Shown piece by piece: positions 54,511 through 63,958 of a stretch of 64,000 bases of DNA (positions are counted from its first letter, which is position 1; the number at the start of each line of letters is the position of its first letter). The stretch covers positions 496,001-560,000 of the forward strand of contig NZ_JARBJP010000002.1 of assembly GCF_029309905.1 (NCBI RefSeq). Direction: 5' to 3'. The notes under the pieces are model-generated. The model was given only the letters and a program-made list of their open reading frames with translations, had not been told where the DNA came from and did not search any database. Origin of the DNA: Brytella acorum (GTDB lineage Bacteria > Pseudomonadota > Alphaproteobacteria > Acetobacterales > Acetobacteraceae). A program made the position numbers and the translations under genes.

Positions 54511-55653
54511 ATGAGCAGCTATCGCCCGTATCAGCACATTGAACGTCGCAAATCTCGCCAGATCCACGTCGGCAAGGTCGCTGTGGGCGGAGATGCGCCC
54601 GTCTCGGTCCAGACGATGACCAACACCCTGACGTCTGATGCCCAGGCGACGATCGAACAGATCCGTCGTTCGGAACTGGCCGGGGTCGATATCGTGCGCG
54701 TGTCCTGCCCGGATCAGGACAGCACGGCGGCGCTCGCGGAGATCGTGCGCGAAGTGAACGTGCCGATCGTGGCCGACATCCACTTCCACTACAAGCGCGC
54801 CATCGAGGCCGCGAAGGCCGGTGCGGCCTGCCTGCGGATCAATCCCGGCAATATCGGCAGTCCCGAGCGCGTTCGTGAAGTCGTCAACGCGGCGCGCGAT
54901 TACAACTGCTCGATCCGTATTGGCGTCAATGCGGGGTCGCTGGAAAAGCACCTGCTTGAAAAATATGGCGAGCCTAACCCCGAGGCGCTCGTTGAAAGCG
55001 CGCTCGAACACGCGAAAATCCTTCAGGACCACGACTTTCACGAGTTCAAGATCAGCGTGAAAGCCTCGGATGTGTTTATGGCGGTGACAGCTTATCAGCA
55101 GCTTGCCGATGCATGCGATCATCCGCTGCATATCGGCATTACCGAGGCCGGGTCGAAGCGTGCCGGCACGGTCAAGTCGTCGATAGGTCTTGGCAACCTG
55201 CTCTGGGCCGGAATCGGCGATACCATGCGTGTTTCGCTTTCCGCGGCGCCCGAAGAGGAAGTGCTGGTCGGCTGGGATATCCTGAAGTCGCTCGGCCTGC
55301 GTCATCGAGGCGTGAAAATCATTTCATGTCCGTCCTGCGCGCGTCAGGGCTTCAATGTCGTGGAGACGGTGCAGACGCTTGAAGACCGTCTGGCGCATAT
55401 CAAGACACCGCTGACCCTTTCGATCATCGGCTGTGTCGTCAATGGTCCGGGTGAGGCGCTCATGACGGATATCGGCGTGACGGGCGGCGGATCGGGGCGG
55501 CACATGGTGTATTCCGCCGGCAAGCAGGACCATACGATGGATGCCAATGGCATGATCGAGCATATCGTCGAACTGGTCGAGCAGCGCGTCTCCGATATCG
55601 AGGCTGGCAAGGTCGCGGATACCACGGCCAAACAGATGGACCCGGTTGCCTGA
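54511..55653 (+). CDS. ispG: 4-hydroxy-3-methylbut-2-enyl diphosphate synthase (flavodoxin)
   Basis: 380 aa. IspG makes HMBPP in the MEP isoprenoid pathway using a [4Fe-4S] cluster. The TIM-barrel starts [23 protein letters not shown] is near residue 110, and the C-terminal cluster ligands are [10 protein letters not shown] (about 271) and [10 protein letters not shown] (about 307, third Cys), the classic pattern. It starts at ATG 54511. It is 3 bp before hisS. Confidence 0.97.
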   Translation: MSSYRPYQHIERRKSRQIHVGKVAVGGDAPVSVQTMTNTLTSDAQATIEQIRRSELAGVDIVRVSCPDQDSTAALAEIVREVNVPIVADIHFHYKRAIEAAKAGAACLRINPGNIGSPERVREVVNAARDYNCSIRIGVNAGSLEKHLLEKYGEPNPEALVESALEHAKILQDHDFHEFKISVKASDVFMAVTAYQQLADACDHPLHIGITEAGSKRAGTVKSSIGLGNLLWAGIGDTMRVSLSAAPEEEVLVGWDILKSLGLRHRGVKIISCPSCARQGFNVVETVQTLEDRLAHIKTPLTLSIIGCVVNGPGEALMTDIGVTGGGSGRHMVYSAGKQDHTMDANGMIEHIVELVEQRVSDIEAGKVADTTAKQMDPVA

Positions 55654-55656
55654 TCG

Positions 55657-56901
55657 ATGAGTGGACTTCAGCCCGCTCGCGGCACACATGATCTGATCGG
55701 TGAAGAAGCGCGTCGTCATGCCCATGTGGTCGATACGGCGCGACGCGTGACGGCGACTTACGGCTACGAAGAATGGGCCACGCCCATCTTCGAGGACACG
55801 CGCGTGTTTTCCCGCACGCTGGGCGACACTTCGGACGTGGTCACGAAGGAAATGTATACCTTCGAAGATCGCGGCGGCGAGAGCCTGACGCTGCGTCCGG
55901 AAGGCACGGCGGCCATCTGTCGTGCACTCGTCACGAATGGCCTGACGCAGACATTGCCGCAGAAAGTTTTTTATAACGGCCCGATGTTTCGCTACGAGCG
56001 CCCGCAAAAGGGGCGCTTCCGGCAGTTTCATCAGATCGGCGCGGAGTATCTGGGGACTTCGGACCCGACGTCAGATGCCGAAACGATCGCTATGGGTTAC
56101 GCGATCCTTCGTGCTCTGGGACTTACGGATTCCGTGACGCTCGAAATCAACACGCTTGGCGATGTCGAAAGTCGTACGGTCTGGCGCGAGGCGCTGGTCG
56201 GTTACTTCCGCGCGCATAGAGACGCTCTTTCTTCTGAAAGCCGCGACAGGCTGGAAGCCAATCCGTTGCGCATCCTGGACAGCAAATCCGAGCAGGACCG
56301 CGCGCTTCTCGAGGATGCTCCCGCGTTCGGTGATTATCTGAATGGCGAATCCAAACGGTTCTGGGACGGGCTACGACGCGGACTCGCTGCTTTTGGGGTG
56401 CCGTTCGTCGAAAATCCCCGGATTGTTCGCGGTCTGGATTATTATAGCCACACGGCCTTTGAGTTCACGACCGACAAGCTTGGCGCGCAGGGTACGGTTC
56501 TGGCCGGAGGCCGATATGAAGGGCTCGTCTCGGAGATGGGTGGTCCGGCGACACCGGCCATCGGCTGGGCTGGCGGCATCGAACGTCTCGCGCTTCTTCT
56601 CGACGAGACACCCGCGCAAGACCACGGGATCATCGTGATCCCGATGGGCGACGACATGCTGAATGCCGCGATCCGCGTGGCGCAGTCCCTGCGGGAAGTC
56701 GGGCTTCGCGTCGAGATGGAAATGCGTGGCTCGGTCAAGAAGCGTATGGAACGCGCTGTGAAGTCGGGCGCCTCGTATGTTGTTCTGCTTGGGGATGATG
56801 AGCTTGCCCGCGGCAACGTGCAGCTTCGAGAACTTGCGACACGAGCCCAGCGCGAAGTGGCGATTCCTGAACTGCCGCGCGTCCTGACGTCAGGGATCTA
56901 G
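55657..56901 (+). CDS. hisS: Histidine--tRNA ligase
   Basis: 414 aa class II synthetase. Motif 2 is [18 protein letters not shown] (about residue 111-128), the His-binding [12 protein letters not shown] is near 263, motif 3 is [15 protein letters not shown] (about 305) and the C-terminal anticodon domain ends around 414. The ATG at 55657 begins [13 protein letters not shown], the usual start. It is followed after 3 bp by prfA. Confidence 0.97.
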   Translation: MSGLQPARGTHDLIGEEARRHAHVVDTARRVTATYGYEEWATPIFEDTRVFSRTLGDTSDVVTKEMYTFEDRGGESLTLRPEGTAAICRALVTNGLTQTLPQKVFYNGPMFRYERPQKGRFRQFHQIGAEYLGTSDPTSDAETIAMGYAILRALGLTDSVTLEINTLGDVESRTVWREALVGYFRAHRDALSSESRDRLEANPLRILDSKSEQDRALLEDAPAFGDYLNGESKRFWDGLRRGLAAFGVPFVENPRIVRGLDYYSHTAFEFTTDKLGAQGTVLAGGRYEGLVSEMGGPATPAIGWAGGIERLALLLDETPAQDHGIIVIPMGDDMLNAAIRVAQSLREVGLRVEMEMRGSVKKRMERAVKSGASYVVLLGDDELARGNVQLRELATRAQREVAIPELPRVLTSGI

Positions 56902-56904
56902 TCC

Positions 56905-57963
56905 GTGGCATTTGACGAGCGTCTTCAGCGCATCGTTGCGCGCTATGACGAGTTGCAGGCGCTGATGGCCGATGCGAGCACGGGCGAGGCGTTCGTCCAG
57001 GCATCTCGCGAATTTTCGGAACTCGAGCCTGTCGTGCAGGCCATTCACGCATGTCAGGATGCGGAGGCTGAACTTCGGGAGACCCAGGGTCTTCTGGAAG
57101 ATCCTGAGATGCGGGCGCTGGCCCAGTCCGAGATCGCGGGTCTGGAGGACCGGCTTCCGTCCCTTCGCCAGCAGGTCCGACTAGCCCTGCTTCCACGTGA
57201 CGAGGCCAACGAGCGCAGCGCCATTCTCGAAATCCGTCCCGCAGCCGGTGGCGATGAGGCCGCGTTGTTCGCGGCAGAACTGTTCGGAGCCTATAAACGG
57301 TTTTCAGATCTGCATGGCTGGCGTTTCGAGACGATGGAATATGCCGAAAGCGATCTCGGTGGTTTGCGCGAAGGCATCGCGACGATTTCGGGACGGTCGG
57401 TTTTCGCGCGCCTCAAATACGAATCCGGCGTTCATCGCGTGCAGCGCGTGCCCGCGACCGAGAGTCAGGGCCGTATCCATACCTCGACCGTGACGGTGGC
57501 TGTTCTTCCCGAGGCGGAGGAGGTTGACGTTGCCATCGACGAAGGCGATCTGCGCATCGACGTCTACCGAGCCTCGGGCGCGGGCGGTCAGCACGTCAAC
57601 AAGACGGAGAGCGCTGTACGCATCACGCATCTTCCGACCGGCGTCGTCGTGGCCATGCAGGAGGAGAAAAGTCAGCACAAGAACCGTGCGAAAGCCATGA
57701 AGATCCTTCGGGCCCGCCTTTATGAACGGGAGCGCGCCCATGCCCATGCCAGCCGTGCGGCCGATCGGAAATCGCAGGTTGGCACCGGAGACCGTTCGGA
57801 GCGTATTCGCACCTATAATTTCCCGCAGGGGCGGGTGACGGATCATCGTATCAATCTGACGCTCCACAAGATCGATCGCGTCATGATGGGGGAGTTTGAC
57901 GAAATCGTGGATGCCTTGACGCAGGATGAGCAGGCCGCGCTGCTCGCCGATCAGGGCATCTGA
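56905..57963 (+). CDS. prfA: Peptide chain release factor 1
   Basis: 352 aa from GTG 56905. It reads UAA/UAG: the recognition motif PAT lies in [14 protein letters not shown] (about residue 183-185), and the hydrolysis GGQ is in [16 protein letters not shown] (about 228), the site later methylated by PrmC. The rest of the RF1 fold ([12 protein letters not shown]-type entry near 108) is in place. prmC follows after a small antisense gene. Confidence 0.97.
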   Translation: MAFDERLQRIVARYDELQALMADASTGEAFVQASREFSELEPVVQAIHACQDAEAELRETQGLLEDPEMRALAQSEIAGLEDRLPSLRQQVRLALLPRDEANERSAILEIRPAAGGDEAALFAAELFGAYKRFSDLHGWRFETMEYAESDLGGLREGIATISGRSVFARLKYESGVHRVQRVPATESQGRIHTSTVTVAVLPEAEEVDVAIDEGDLRIDVYRASGAGGQHVNKTESAVRITHLPTGVVVAMQEEKSQHKNRAKAMKILRARLYERERAHAHASRAADRKSQVGTGDRSERIRTYNFPQGRVTDHRINLTLHKIDRVMMGEFDEIVDALTQDEQAALLADQGI

Positions 57964-57990
57964 TCCTCTTCTTTCAACTGACCGTCGCCT

Positions 57991-58425
57991 TCAGCTGATC
58001 GGCGCCGCGCAGACTTTCGTGGCGCCCGCGTGATGGGTCACGGCATTGGGGTCATTAGGGTCGAGCAGATAGAAATCCGTGAAGTTGTTCGTGCCGTACG
58101 CCATGAAGACGCGCCCGTCCGGATTGTTGAGGACGCCTTCGCTGCTGACGCGATGGGTTTCTTTCTCGCCGCGATCGTTCGTAATCGTGATCTCGCCGCA
58201 CAAAGCATAATCGTGATTCAATCGTCCAACCGGCGTCATGACTTTCTTGACGATACGATCGCTTTTTTCGTCGAGGCGAAAAACCGCGGCCAGATTGCCG
58301 TCGATGTAAAGGCGGGAAACTTCGGAGATTTCGACATCGGCCCGATCGTCAATCACCGTGAACTCTCCTGCATGCGCGGCTTGTGTGGCACAAAGCACGA
58401 TGAGAGCGGAAAAAATCGATTTCAT
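57991..58425 (-). CDS. Small exported protein of unknown function, antisense between prfA and prmC
   Basis: 144 aa. A short signal peptide (SIFSALIVLCATQAAHA) is followed by a beta-rich mature part of about 125 residues with two cysteines (LCGEIT and KVCAAP) that may pair. It has no recognised domain. It lies on the strand opposite prfA and prmC. Its start is 31 bp from the prmC start on the other strand, so the two promoters must share that spacer or enter the genes. Codon use looks similar to the neighbours, so recent import is not evident. Confidence 0.7.
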   Translation of the reverse strand: MKSIFSALIVLCATQAAHAGEFTVIDDRADVEISEVSRLYIDGNLAAVFRLDEKSDRIVKKVMTPVGRLNHDYALCGEITITNDRGEKETHRVSSEGVLNNPDGRVFMAYGTNNFTDFYLLDPNDPNAVTHHAGATKVCAAPIS

Positions 58426-58456
58426 GCCGCCTCTTATAGCGCGTAAGCATGAGAGA

Positions 58457-59335
58457 ATGAGCCTGAAAAAATTTAATCTGAGGGATTTGATTGCTGATGC
58501 CGCCGACCTTCTGCGTCAGGCGGGTATCGAGGATTCGCGTCGCGAGGCCCGCTTTCTGGCCGCCTGGGCTTTGCAAATCGATCTCACAGCCCTTCTGACG
58601 CGTGACGTCATGTCCGAAGACGCCGCAAAGCGCTTTCAACAGGCCGTGGATCGTCGCCGCATGCGCGAGCCCATGGCGCTCATTACCGGACGGACAGGGT
58701 TCTGGACGCTTGATCTTGCCGTTTCCCCGGCCACTCTGGTGCCTCGCGGCGATTCCGAAACCTTGATCGAGGCCTTGCTGGAGGCCCGTCCGGAACGCCA
58801 ATCGCGTTTGCGTATTCTTGATCTGGGGACGGGCACCGGATGCCTTCTTCTTGCGGCGCTGGCAGAGTATCCGAATGCGTTCGGTGTTGGTGTGGATCTG
58901 TCGGCGGACGCGGCGGTTCTGGCATCTCGCAATGCGGCAGGGAACGGATTGCGGGAGCGCAGCGCTTTTCTATGTGGTCATTGGGCGGATGCACTACAGG
59001 GACGTTTTGACGTGGTTCTGAGCAATCCGCCTTATATCGAAACAGACGTCATTTCGTCTCTCATGCCGGAAGTGCGAATCTTTGAACCAGCCAGTGCGCT
59101 CGACGGGGGAACGGATGGTCTGGATGCGTACCGGCTGCTGATTGGGGCTTTGGGACGCCTTCTGACAGATGACGGGCTCGCGATTTTCGAACTCGGTCAG
59201 GGTCAGGACGAGGACGTCGCGCGCCTTGCCCTCGACATGGAACTGAGGGTTAGAGGTGTGCGCAAAGACCTTGGCGGAATTGGCCGCGCCCTTCTGATTG
59301 AAAGGACTGCTGGACCGGCGGTCGAATTTAAATAA
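58457..59335 (+). CDS. prmC: Peptide chain release factor N5-glutamine methyltransferase
   Basis: 292 aa. The N-terminal helical domain (residues 1-85) is followed by a SAM methyltransferase core: ILDLGTGTGCLLLAAL (about 118) and the signature NPPY in VVLSNPPYIET (about 193). It methylates the Gln of the GGQ in release factors such as the neighbouring prfA. The start is ATG 58457 (MSLKKFNLRD). DUF4167 follows 263 bp later. Confidence 0.95.
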   Translation: MSLKKFNLRDLIADAADLLRQAGIEDSRREARFLAAWALQIDLTALLTRDVMSEDAAKRFQQAVDRRRMREPMALITGRTGFWTLDLAVSPATLVPRGDSETLIEALLEARPERQSRLRILDLGTGTGCLLLAALAEYPNAFGVGVDLSADAAVLASRNAAGNGLRERSAFLCGHWADALQGRFDVVLSNPPYIETDVISSLMPEVRIFEPASALDGGTDGLDAYRLLIGALGRLLTDDGLAIFELGQGQDEDVARLALDMELRVRGVRKDLGGIGRALLIERTAGPAVEFK

Positions 59336-59598
59336 CGGTTGTCAAAAAGGCATGTTCCTGTTAGACGCGTGAAGAACGGAGTGTCTGGTGAGCGCGGCTT
59401 GGTCGCAGATCCTGGTTCCCGTTCGGTTTGCGTCAGGGCGGTCTGAAAAATCGTTTTCTCTCGGCAAATCATAAGGTCCGGCTTGGTGCCCGACCTCTCA
59501 GGTTTACAAACCAGGGTCGTTAATTCCCGGCAGTGCCGTCGTCGGTTTTCATGCCTGATTGAACGTAACTGCGAAAACGAAAGTGCTTCGGCAGATTC

Positions 59599-60030
59599 AT
59601 GAACATGAAACGTATGAGAAGGCCCCATCACCGTCCAAGCGGCGGGGGCGGTGGGTCACGTCAGAGTAACGGGCAGACGCCTCTCAACAGAAACCATGTT
59701 TTCGATAGTAATGGTCCCGACCTCCGCGTTCGTGGAACGGCGCAGCAACTATTCGAGAAATATCTTCAGCTTGGGCGGGATGCGACCGGTACAGGCGACC
59801 GTATTCTCGCTGAAGCCTATTTTCAGCATGCCGAGCATTATTTTCGCATTCTCAACGCGATGAATCAGGCTGCCCAGCAAAGTCAGGTCGAGCGTCAGGA
59901 ACGTCATGCGGCGCGCCAGCGTGCGTATTCTGAGCAGCCAGGCGACCGCCGTGGCCCGGACGGTGAAGAACAGCCATCCAATCATGTTCCCGAGGAAGAA
60001 GAGGCTGTTTCCGAGGCAACGGCGGACTGA
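59599..60030 (+). CDS. DUF4167 protein
   Basis: 143 aa. The N-terminus is Gly/Arg/His-rich (KRMRRPHHRPSGGGGGSRQS), the centre carries the DUF4167 core: HVFDSNGPDLRVRGTAQQLF, then EKYLQLGRDATGTGDRILAE and AYFQHAEHYFRILN. The C-terminal tail is Glu-rich. The family is a conserved alphaproteobacterial housekeeping gene placed after prmC; it may bind nucleic acid, which is unproven. The 263-bp gap before it holds no further gene I can support. It ends before a strong terminator. Confidence 0.92.
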   Translation: MNMKRMRRPHHRPSGGGGGSRQSNGQTPLNRNHVFDSNGPDLRVRGTAQQLFEKYLQLGRDATGTGDRILAEAYFQHAEHYFRILNAMNQAAQQSQVERQERHAARQRAYSEQPGDRRGPDGEEQPSNHVPEEEEAVSEATAD

Positions 60031-60050
60031 TTTTCACAATAAACTGCGTT

Positions 60051-60100
60051 GTAAACATCCGCCTTGTCTTGCCATTCGGTACGGCAAGGCGGATGTTTAC
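60051..60100. terminator. Long bidirectional terminator hairpin
   Basis: GTAAACATCCGCCTTG (60051-60066) is the exact reverse complement of CAAGGCGGATGTTTAC (60085-60100), a 16-bp stem with an 18-base loop. It sits 20 bp after the DUF4167 stop and 28 bp before the glycosyltransferase stop on the other strand. Each outer arm is A/T-rich, so it can stop transcripts from both sides. Confidence 0.75.
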
Positions 60101-60127
60101 GTTTGAGGGACTTTCTATCGCCGCTCT

Positions 60128-60994
60128 TCAGAAGCGTCCTCTGAAGCGGCCCGGAAGCGCCCAGAGTGCGTCGCCACTCAAATGAAGATCGAGTTTGTAG
60201 CGGTCTGCCGCGCGATCTCTCGTGCTGGAGAGCAGCCTATCCCGCCAGTGACGGAGATCCCCGCAGTCTGTAGTGAGAGACACGTCCGTATTTTGTGGAA
60301 GTCCCGCCATGCCACCAAGCATGGATGACCACTCCATATCCGGCATGCGCTGATGGGCGCCAGCGTTCTCGTACGCCCAGGGTTGCGTTCGGGTGCGCTG
60401 GAGACGCCTTATGCCGGCGTCATGGTCCGCATAGCGGAGATGAAACAGAAAGAGGGGTGCGTTGAAGTGGGGCAGGATGTTCGCATTGTGAAATCCCGGA
60501 GCCCAGACAACGGGCTGGCGAATAAGAACGCATTTGCACATCGCACTTGAGAAGCGAAGCCAGCGGCGTTGGAGTGATACGAGTCGGCTCCAATCGATGG
60601 GCGTTTCTTCGGTGTCCACGTGGATCACATCGAAACCTGTCGCTGTGGCGATCGGTTCGGGCCAGCATGCGGCGAAAGTTACGAGATCGGGAAAGAGAGC
60701 GGGGTCGGCGACGAGTAGTTCGTCCACATCGACATAGATGACGGCGTCGTACCACTGGAGAAGCGCTGCACAGTAAAGAGAAATGGCCGTCGCGCGTCGG
60801 TCATCATCCTGCGGCGATCTTGGTATTCTAAGCACATTGATTCTGCCAAGATCGTGCGTCGATCCATCGTCGGAACCATGATCGATCACATGGCACGCGC
60901 TTTCGCCGACCTGGGCCGCATAATGACTCCGCCAGACGGGCAGAAGCTCGGCTTCGTTATAGGTCATTGTGACGACGGCGAGGGGCGCTTTCAT
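60128..60994 (-). CDS. Family 2-type glycosyltransferase
   Basis: 288 aa, GT-A fold. The opening PLAVVTMTYNEAELLPVWRS is the usual nucleotide-sugar-binding start. The metal-binding DxD is seen as YVDVDELLV (about residue 93-96). A short HNANILPHF segment follows. It resembles the glycosyltransferase family-2 class of small acceptor-unknown enzymes. The gene stands alone, and the substrate cannot be told. It ends at the bidirectional terminator. Confidence 0.85.
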   Translation of the reverse strand: MKAPLAVVTMTYNEAELLPVWRSHYAAQVGESACHVIDHGSDDGSTHDLGRINVLRIPRSPQDDDRRATAISLYCAALLQWYDAVIYVDVDELLVADPALFPDLVTFAACWPEPIATATGFDVIHVDTEETPIDWSRLVSLQRRWLRFSSAMCKCVLIRQPVVWAPGFHNANILPHFNAPLFLFHLRYADHDAGIRRLQRTRTQPWAYENAGAHQRMPDMEWSSMLGGMAGLPQNTDVSLTTDCGDLRHWRDRLLSSTRDRAADRYKLDLHLSGDALWALPGRFRGRF

Positions 60995-61079
60995 GGCGGG
61001 AATGTACGGCGTCGCGCCATGCCATGATAGCGTTGCGGCGTTATTTTTTCGGTATTTGAAAAGAGAAGGACCGGCCGGA

Positions 61080-61154
61080 TGGTAGCGGCGGACGGATTTG
61101 AACCGCCGACCAAGGGATTATGATTCCCCTGCTCTACCGCTGAGCTACGCCGCC
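61080..61154 (-). tRNA. tRNA-Met (elongator, anticodon CAT)
   Basis: 75 nt on the minus strand with encoded CCA. The acceptor GGCGGCG pairs with CGCCGCT (terminal G-T), the D-arm is AGCTCAGCGGTAGAGC, and the loop ATCATAA gives CAT. The overall sequence matches the alphaproteobacterial elongator Met tRNA and lacks the C1-A72-type mismatch of the initiator. tRNA-Ile2 also has CAT, but its stem sequence differs. Confidence 0.93.
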
Positions 61155-61344
61155 ATCGCGACCGGTGGCAGGGAATTAGATGGCGAGAGGTTTGATGTCA
61201 ACCGCTCACGCCGAACTTTTGAAACGGGAATTTTCAATGCGTGAAAATGGCTCTGAAAGTGAGCCATTTCGAAGGGTTGCGGGGGGCTGTGCGACCGCGC
61301 GGGTCTTTGGTCTGCCTCAGGGATCTGCTGAAAGGTGGCGGAGG

Positions 61345-62871
61345 TCAGTCCGCCAGCTTTCCCATTTTGGAATGTCGACGACCATAGCCAAGATAGACCG
61401 CGATGCCGACGCCGACATAAGTCATGAGGAGCCCCGCGGGGACCGGATTGCCTTTGAACAGGGCGTTGAATACGTCGACGAACAGGGGAACGGTCATCAC
61501 AAGCGCGAAGAATATCCCAAGCGCGGGGGCGGTTCCAATCCAGATTCCACCGATGGTGATCCCGCCCAGAGGTACGGTGAACGGACGGTCCATGTCGGGA
61601 CGGGCATTCCGCTGCCAGATTACGGTGAAACACACGATCCCGAAAGCGGATGCGGTTCCGAGACTTACGAGATCACTGATGATGTCTATTGGCAGGACGG
61701 CGGAAGCGAACGCGACCATGCAGGCGACGAGAATGGTGCCGATCACGGGCGTCTGGAAGCGCGGATGTACACGTCCGAACAGCGGGGATACGAGCCCGTC
61801 ATGCGACATCGTAAAGAAGATGCGAATCTGACCATACATCAGCCCCATCAGAACCGAGCACAGACCGACGGTCGCGCCAATGTTGACGAGTAGGGCAAGC
61901 CATGGCTGGTGCATGGCCCGCACCGCCACGGCCAGGGGATCGGCCACGTTGAGGTCTCTGTACGGAACGACACCAATCAATACGGACGCGACAGAGATAT
62001 AGACCAGCGTGCAGATGAGCAGACTGCCGATAATGCCGATCGGTACGTCCCGTGTCGGATTGCGCGCTTCCGACGCCGCGGTCGAGACCGCTTCGAAGCC
62101 GACATAGGCAAAGAATATGACGGAGGCGCCGCGAAAGATGCCGGGAATGCCGAACCGGAAACCGCCTTCCGAAGGGGGGATGAACGGGTGCCAGTATTCA
62201 GGGTGAAGGGCGAATAGGCCAAAGCCCATGAAGACGAAGAGAACGCCGACCTTGACACAGACGATAATCGTGTTGATCCGGGCGGATTCCTGCACGCCCT
62301 TCGCAAGGAAAGCTGCGACGAGGGCGATCGCGAAGACCGCAACGAAATCGAGCCTCCAGCCGGCTCCGATGGCCTCGCCATTACTACCGGGGAGCGTCTG
62401 GAGCGTCGCCTGGCTCAGAGCCGCCGGAACATGCAATCCGAATCCGGACAACAGGCTGGTCGCATAGCCTGAAAGTCCCGACGCGACTGCCGCGCAGGAA
62501 ATTCCGTATTCCAGAAGAAGCAGCCATCCTACTGTCCACGCCGCCCGTTCGCCCATGGAGACGTAAGCATAGGAATAGGCGGAGCCGGATACCGGCATGC
62601 ATGACGCGAGTTCACCGTAAGAAAAAGCCGTGAAGAGGCATGCGAGCGCCGCCACGATGAAGGAGAGCAGGATCGACGGCCCGGCATACTGGGCGGCCGC
62701 CGTGCCCGTCATGACGTAGATACCCGCCCCGATCGTGGACCCGACCCCGAGCAGGACCAGTTGCGTTGCGGTCAGGGAACGTTTCAGACCGTGCGTCTGA
62801 AACTCGGTCATGATCTGTTCGAGAGGTTTGCGACGCGCGGATTCCGGCCGCGCCGAGGGGTGGGGTGCCAT
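61345..62871 (-). CDS. APC-superfamily amino-acid permease
   Basis: 508 aa with about 12-14 TM helices. It begins with a cytoplasmic tail and the APC entry LKRSLTATQLVLLGVGSTIGAGIYVMTG (split around GVGSTIGAGI, TM1). Other helices include ILLSFIVAALACLFTAF, and the ARIN/VKV segment leads to TM6. The pattern fits cationic amino-acid transporter (CAT/YfnA) relatives. The C-terminal part has two extra helices, again as in that group. Specific substrate unknown. It is downstream of uppP and may be transcribed separately. Confidence 0.88.
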   Translation of the reverse strand: MAPHPSARPESARRKPLEQIMTEFQTHGLKRSLTATQLVLLGVGSTIGAGIYVMTGTAAAQYAGPSILLSFIVAALACLFTAFSYGELASCMPVSGSAYSYAYVSMGERAAWTVGWLLLLEYGISCAAVASGLSGYATSLLSGFGLHVPAALSQATLQTLPGSNGEAIGAGWRLDFVAVFAIALVAAFLAKGVQESARINTIIVCVKVGVLFVFMGFGLFALHPEYWHPFIPPSEGGFRFGIPGIFRGASVIFFAYVGFEAVSTAASEARNPTRDVPIGIIGSLLICTLVYISVASVLIGVVPYRDLNVADPLAVAVRAMHQPWLALLVNIGATVGLCSVLMGLMYGQIRIFFTMSHDGLVSPLFGRVHPRFQTPVIGTILVACMVAFASAVLPIDIISDLVSLGTASAFGIVCFTVIWQRNARPDMDRPFTVPLGGITIGGIWIGTAPALGIFFALVMTVPLFVDVFNALFKGNPVPAGLLMTYVGVGIAVYLGYGRRHSKMGKLAD

Positions 62872-62911
62872 AAGGGTCAGGCCTGTCGCAAATCTGTCAT
62901 GGGCCTAACAT

Positions 62912-62927
62912 GCCGCAACGTTGCGGC
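62912..62927. repeat. Perfect 16-bp palindrome between uppP and the permease
   Basis: GCCGCAACGTTGCGGC reads the same on both strands. It lies 20 bp after the uppP stop on the minus strand and 41 bp before the permease start. It could be a terminator core or an operator for the permease promoter. No T-run is adjacent on the minus strand. Confidence 0.35.
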
Positions 62928-62947
62928 GAGGGAAACAGAGACTCGCG

Positions 62948-63790
62948 TCAGAACACGAGTAATACGATCGAAATGAAACCTGCGCCCAGGCAATAGAATG
63001 CGAAGGGCGTCAGCGCCCAGCGATCGTGACCCCGGAAATACCGCAGAAGGGTCAATGTACTGATCACGGCCGTGACACCGGCCACGATCGCCGCCAGACA
63101 GGACTGGATCATGACGTCATGGGGTATGGTTACATGCCGAAGCTTGAACGCCTGATGAACCGTCGCGGCCAGAATGGCCGGCTGTGCGAGCAGGAAGGAA
63201 AATTTGGCTGCGGTCTCGTGATCGAGGCCGCGCAGCAGACCGCCGTTCATGGTCACGCCGGAGCGTGAAATTCCCGGGAAGAGCGCGAGACATTGCCACA
63301 GGCCGATCGTCAGGGCGTCTCCAGCCGACATATCGGAAATCGCGCGCTGGGGCTGACGGCCTTTCAAGCTTCTGAGCCATTCCGTTGCAAATAGCAGGAA
63401 GCCGTTCACCATCAGGAAAACGGCAACGATGAGCGGTGCGCCGAAAAAAGAGCGCAGCCTGTGCTCAAATACGCCTCCGACCACGACGAGAGGCAGAGTG
63501 CCTACGACCAGCAGGACCAGAATCCGGATCGACTGCTCCCGTCGCGCCTGGCCGTGACGTCCCAGCGCACCACCGATGATCGCAATCCAGTCGCTGGCGA
63601 AAACCAGCAGGAGGGCGACCAGCGTTCCGAAATGCAGCATCGTCAGGAACGGCAGGAAAAGGGGATCGTTTTCATCGATATGCCAGTGGAGAAGGGCAGG
63701 GATGAGAACGGCGTGACCAAGGCTGCTGATCGGGAAGAGTTCGGTAACACCCTGCAGAACGGCGAGAAAAAGGGCCTGGGCAAGTGTCAT
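62948..63790 (-). CDS. uppP: Undecaprenyl-diphosphatase (BacA-type)
   Basis: 280 aa, about 8 membrane helices. It regenerates undecaprenyl phosphate, the lipid carrier for peptidoglycan and polysaccharide. The two UppP motifs are visible: QGVTELFPISSLGHAVLIP (residues about 14-32; Glu-rich E/QxxxE region with PISS) and LFPGISRSGVTMNGGLLRG (about 164-182, with SRSG). Its length is normal. It begins 168 bp from the next plus-strand gene and is divergent from it. Confidence 0.96.
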   Translation of the reverse strand: MTLAQALFLAVLQGVTELFPISSLGHAVLIPALLHWHIDENDPLFLPFLTMLHFGTLVALLLVFASDWIAIIGGALGRHGQARREQSIRILVLLVVGTLPLVVVGGVFEHRLRSFFGAPLIVAVFLMVNGFLLFATEWLRSLKGRQPQRAISDMSAGDALTIGLWQCLALFPGISRSGVTMNGGLLRGLDHETAAKFSFLLAQPAILAATVHQAFKLRHVTIPHDVMIQSCLAAIVAGVTAVISTLTLLRYFRGHDRWALTPFAFYCLGAGFISIVLLVF

Positions 63791-63958
63791 GGCGATCCGT
63801 TTGGTTCAGGGGCCCGGATGGCGGGCCATGCGTCGGACATGATACCGACGGATGCGCTCTCTCGTGCACCACGCACGCGAATGCTGCAACCCCGCTTGAC
63901 CGTCCGATGCGGGCACGCGAAGACCCATGAAGATTGATTGCGCGAGGAGACGAGGCAA

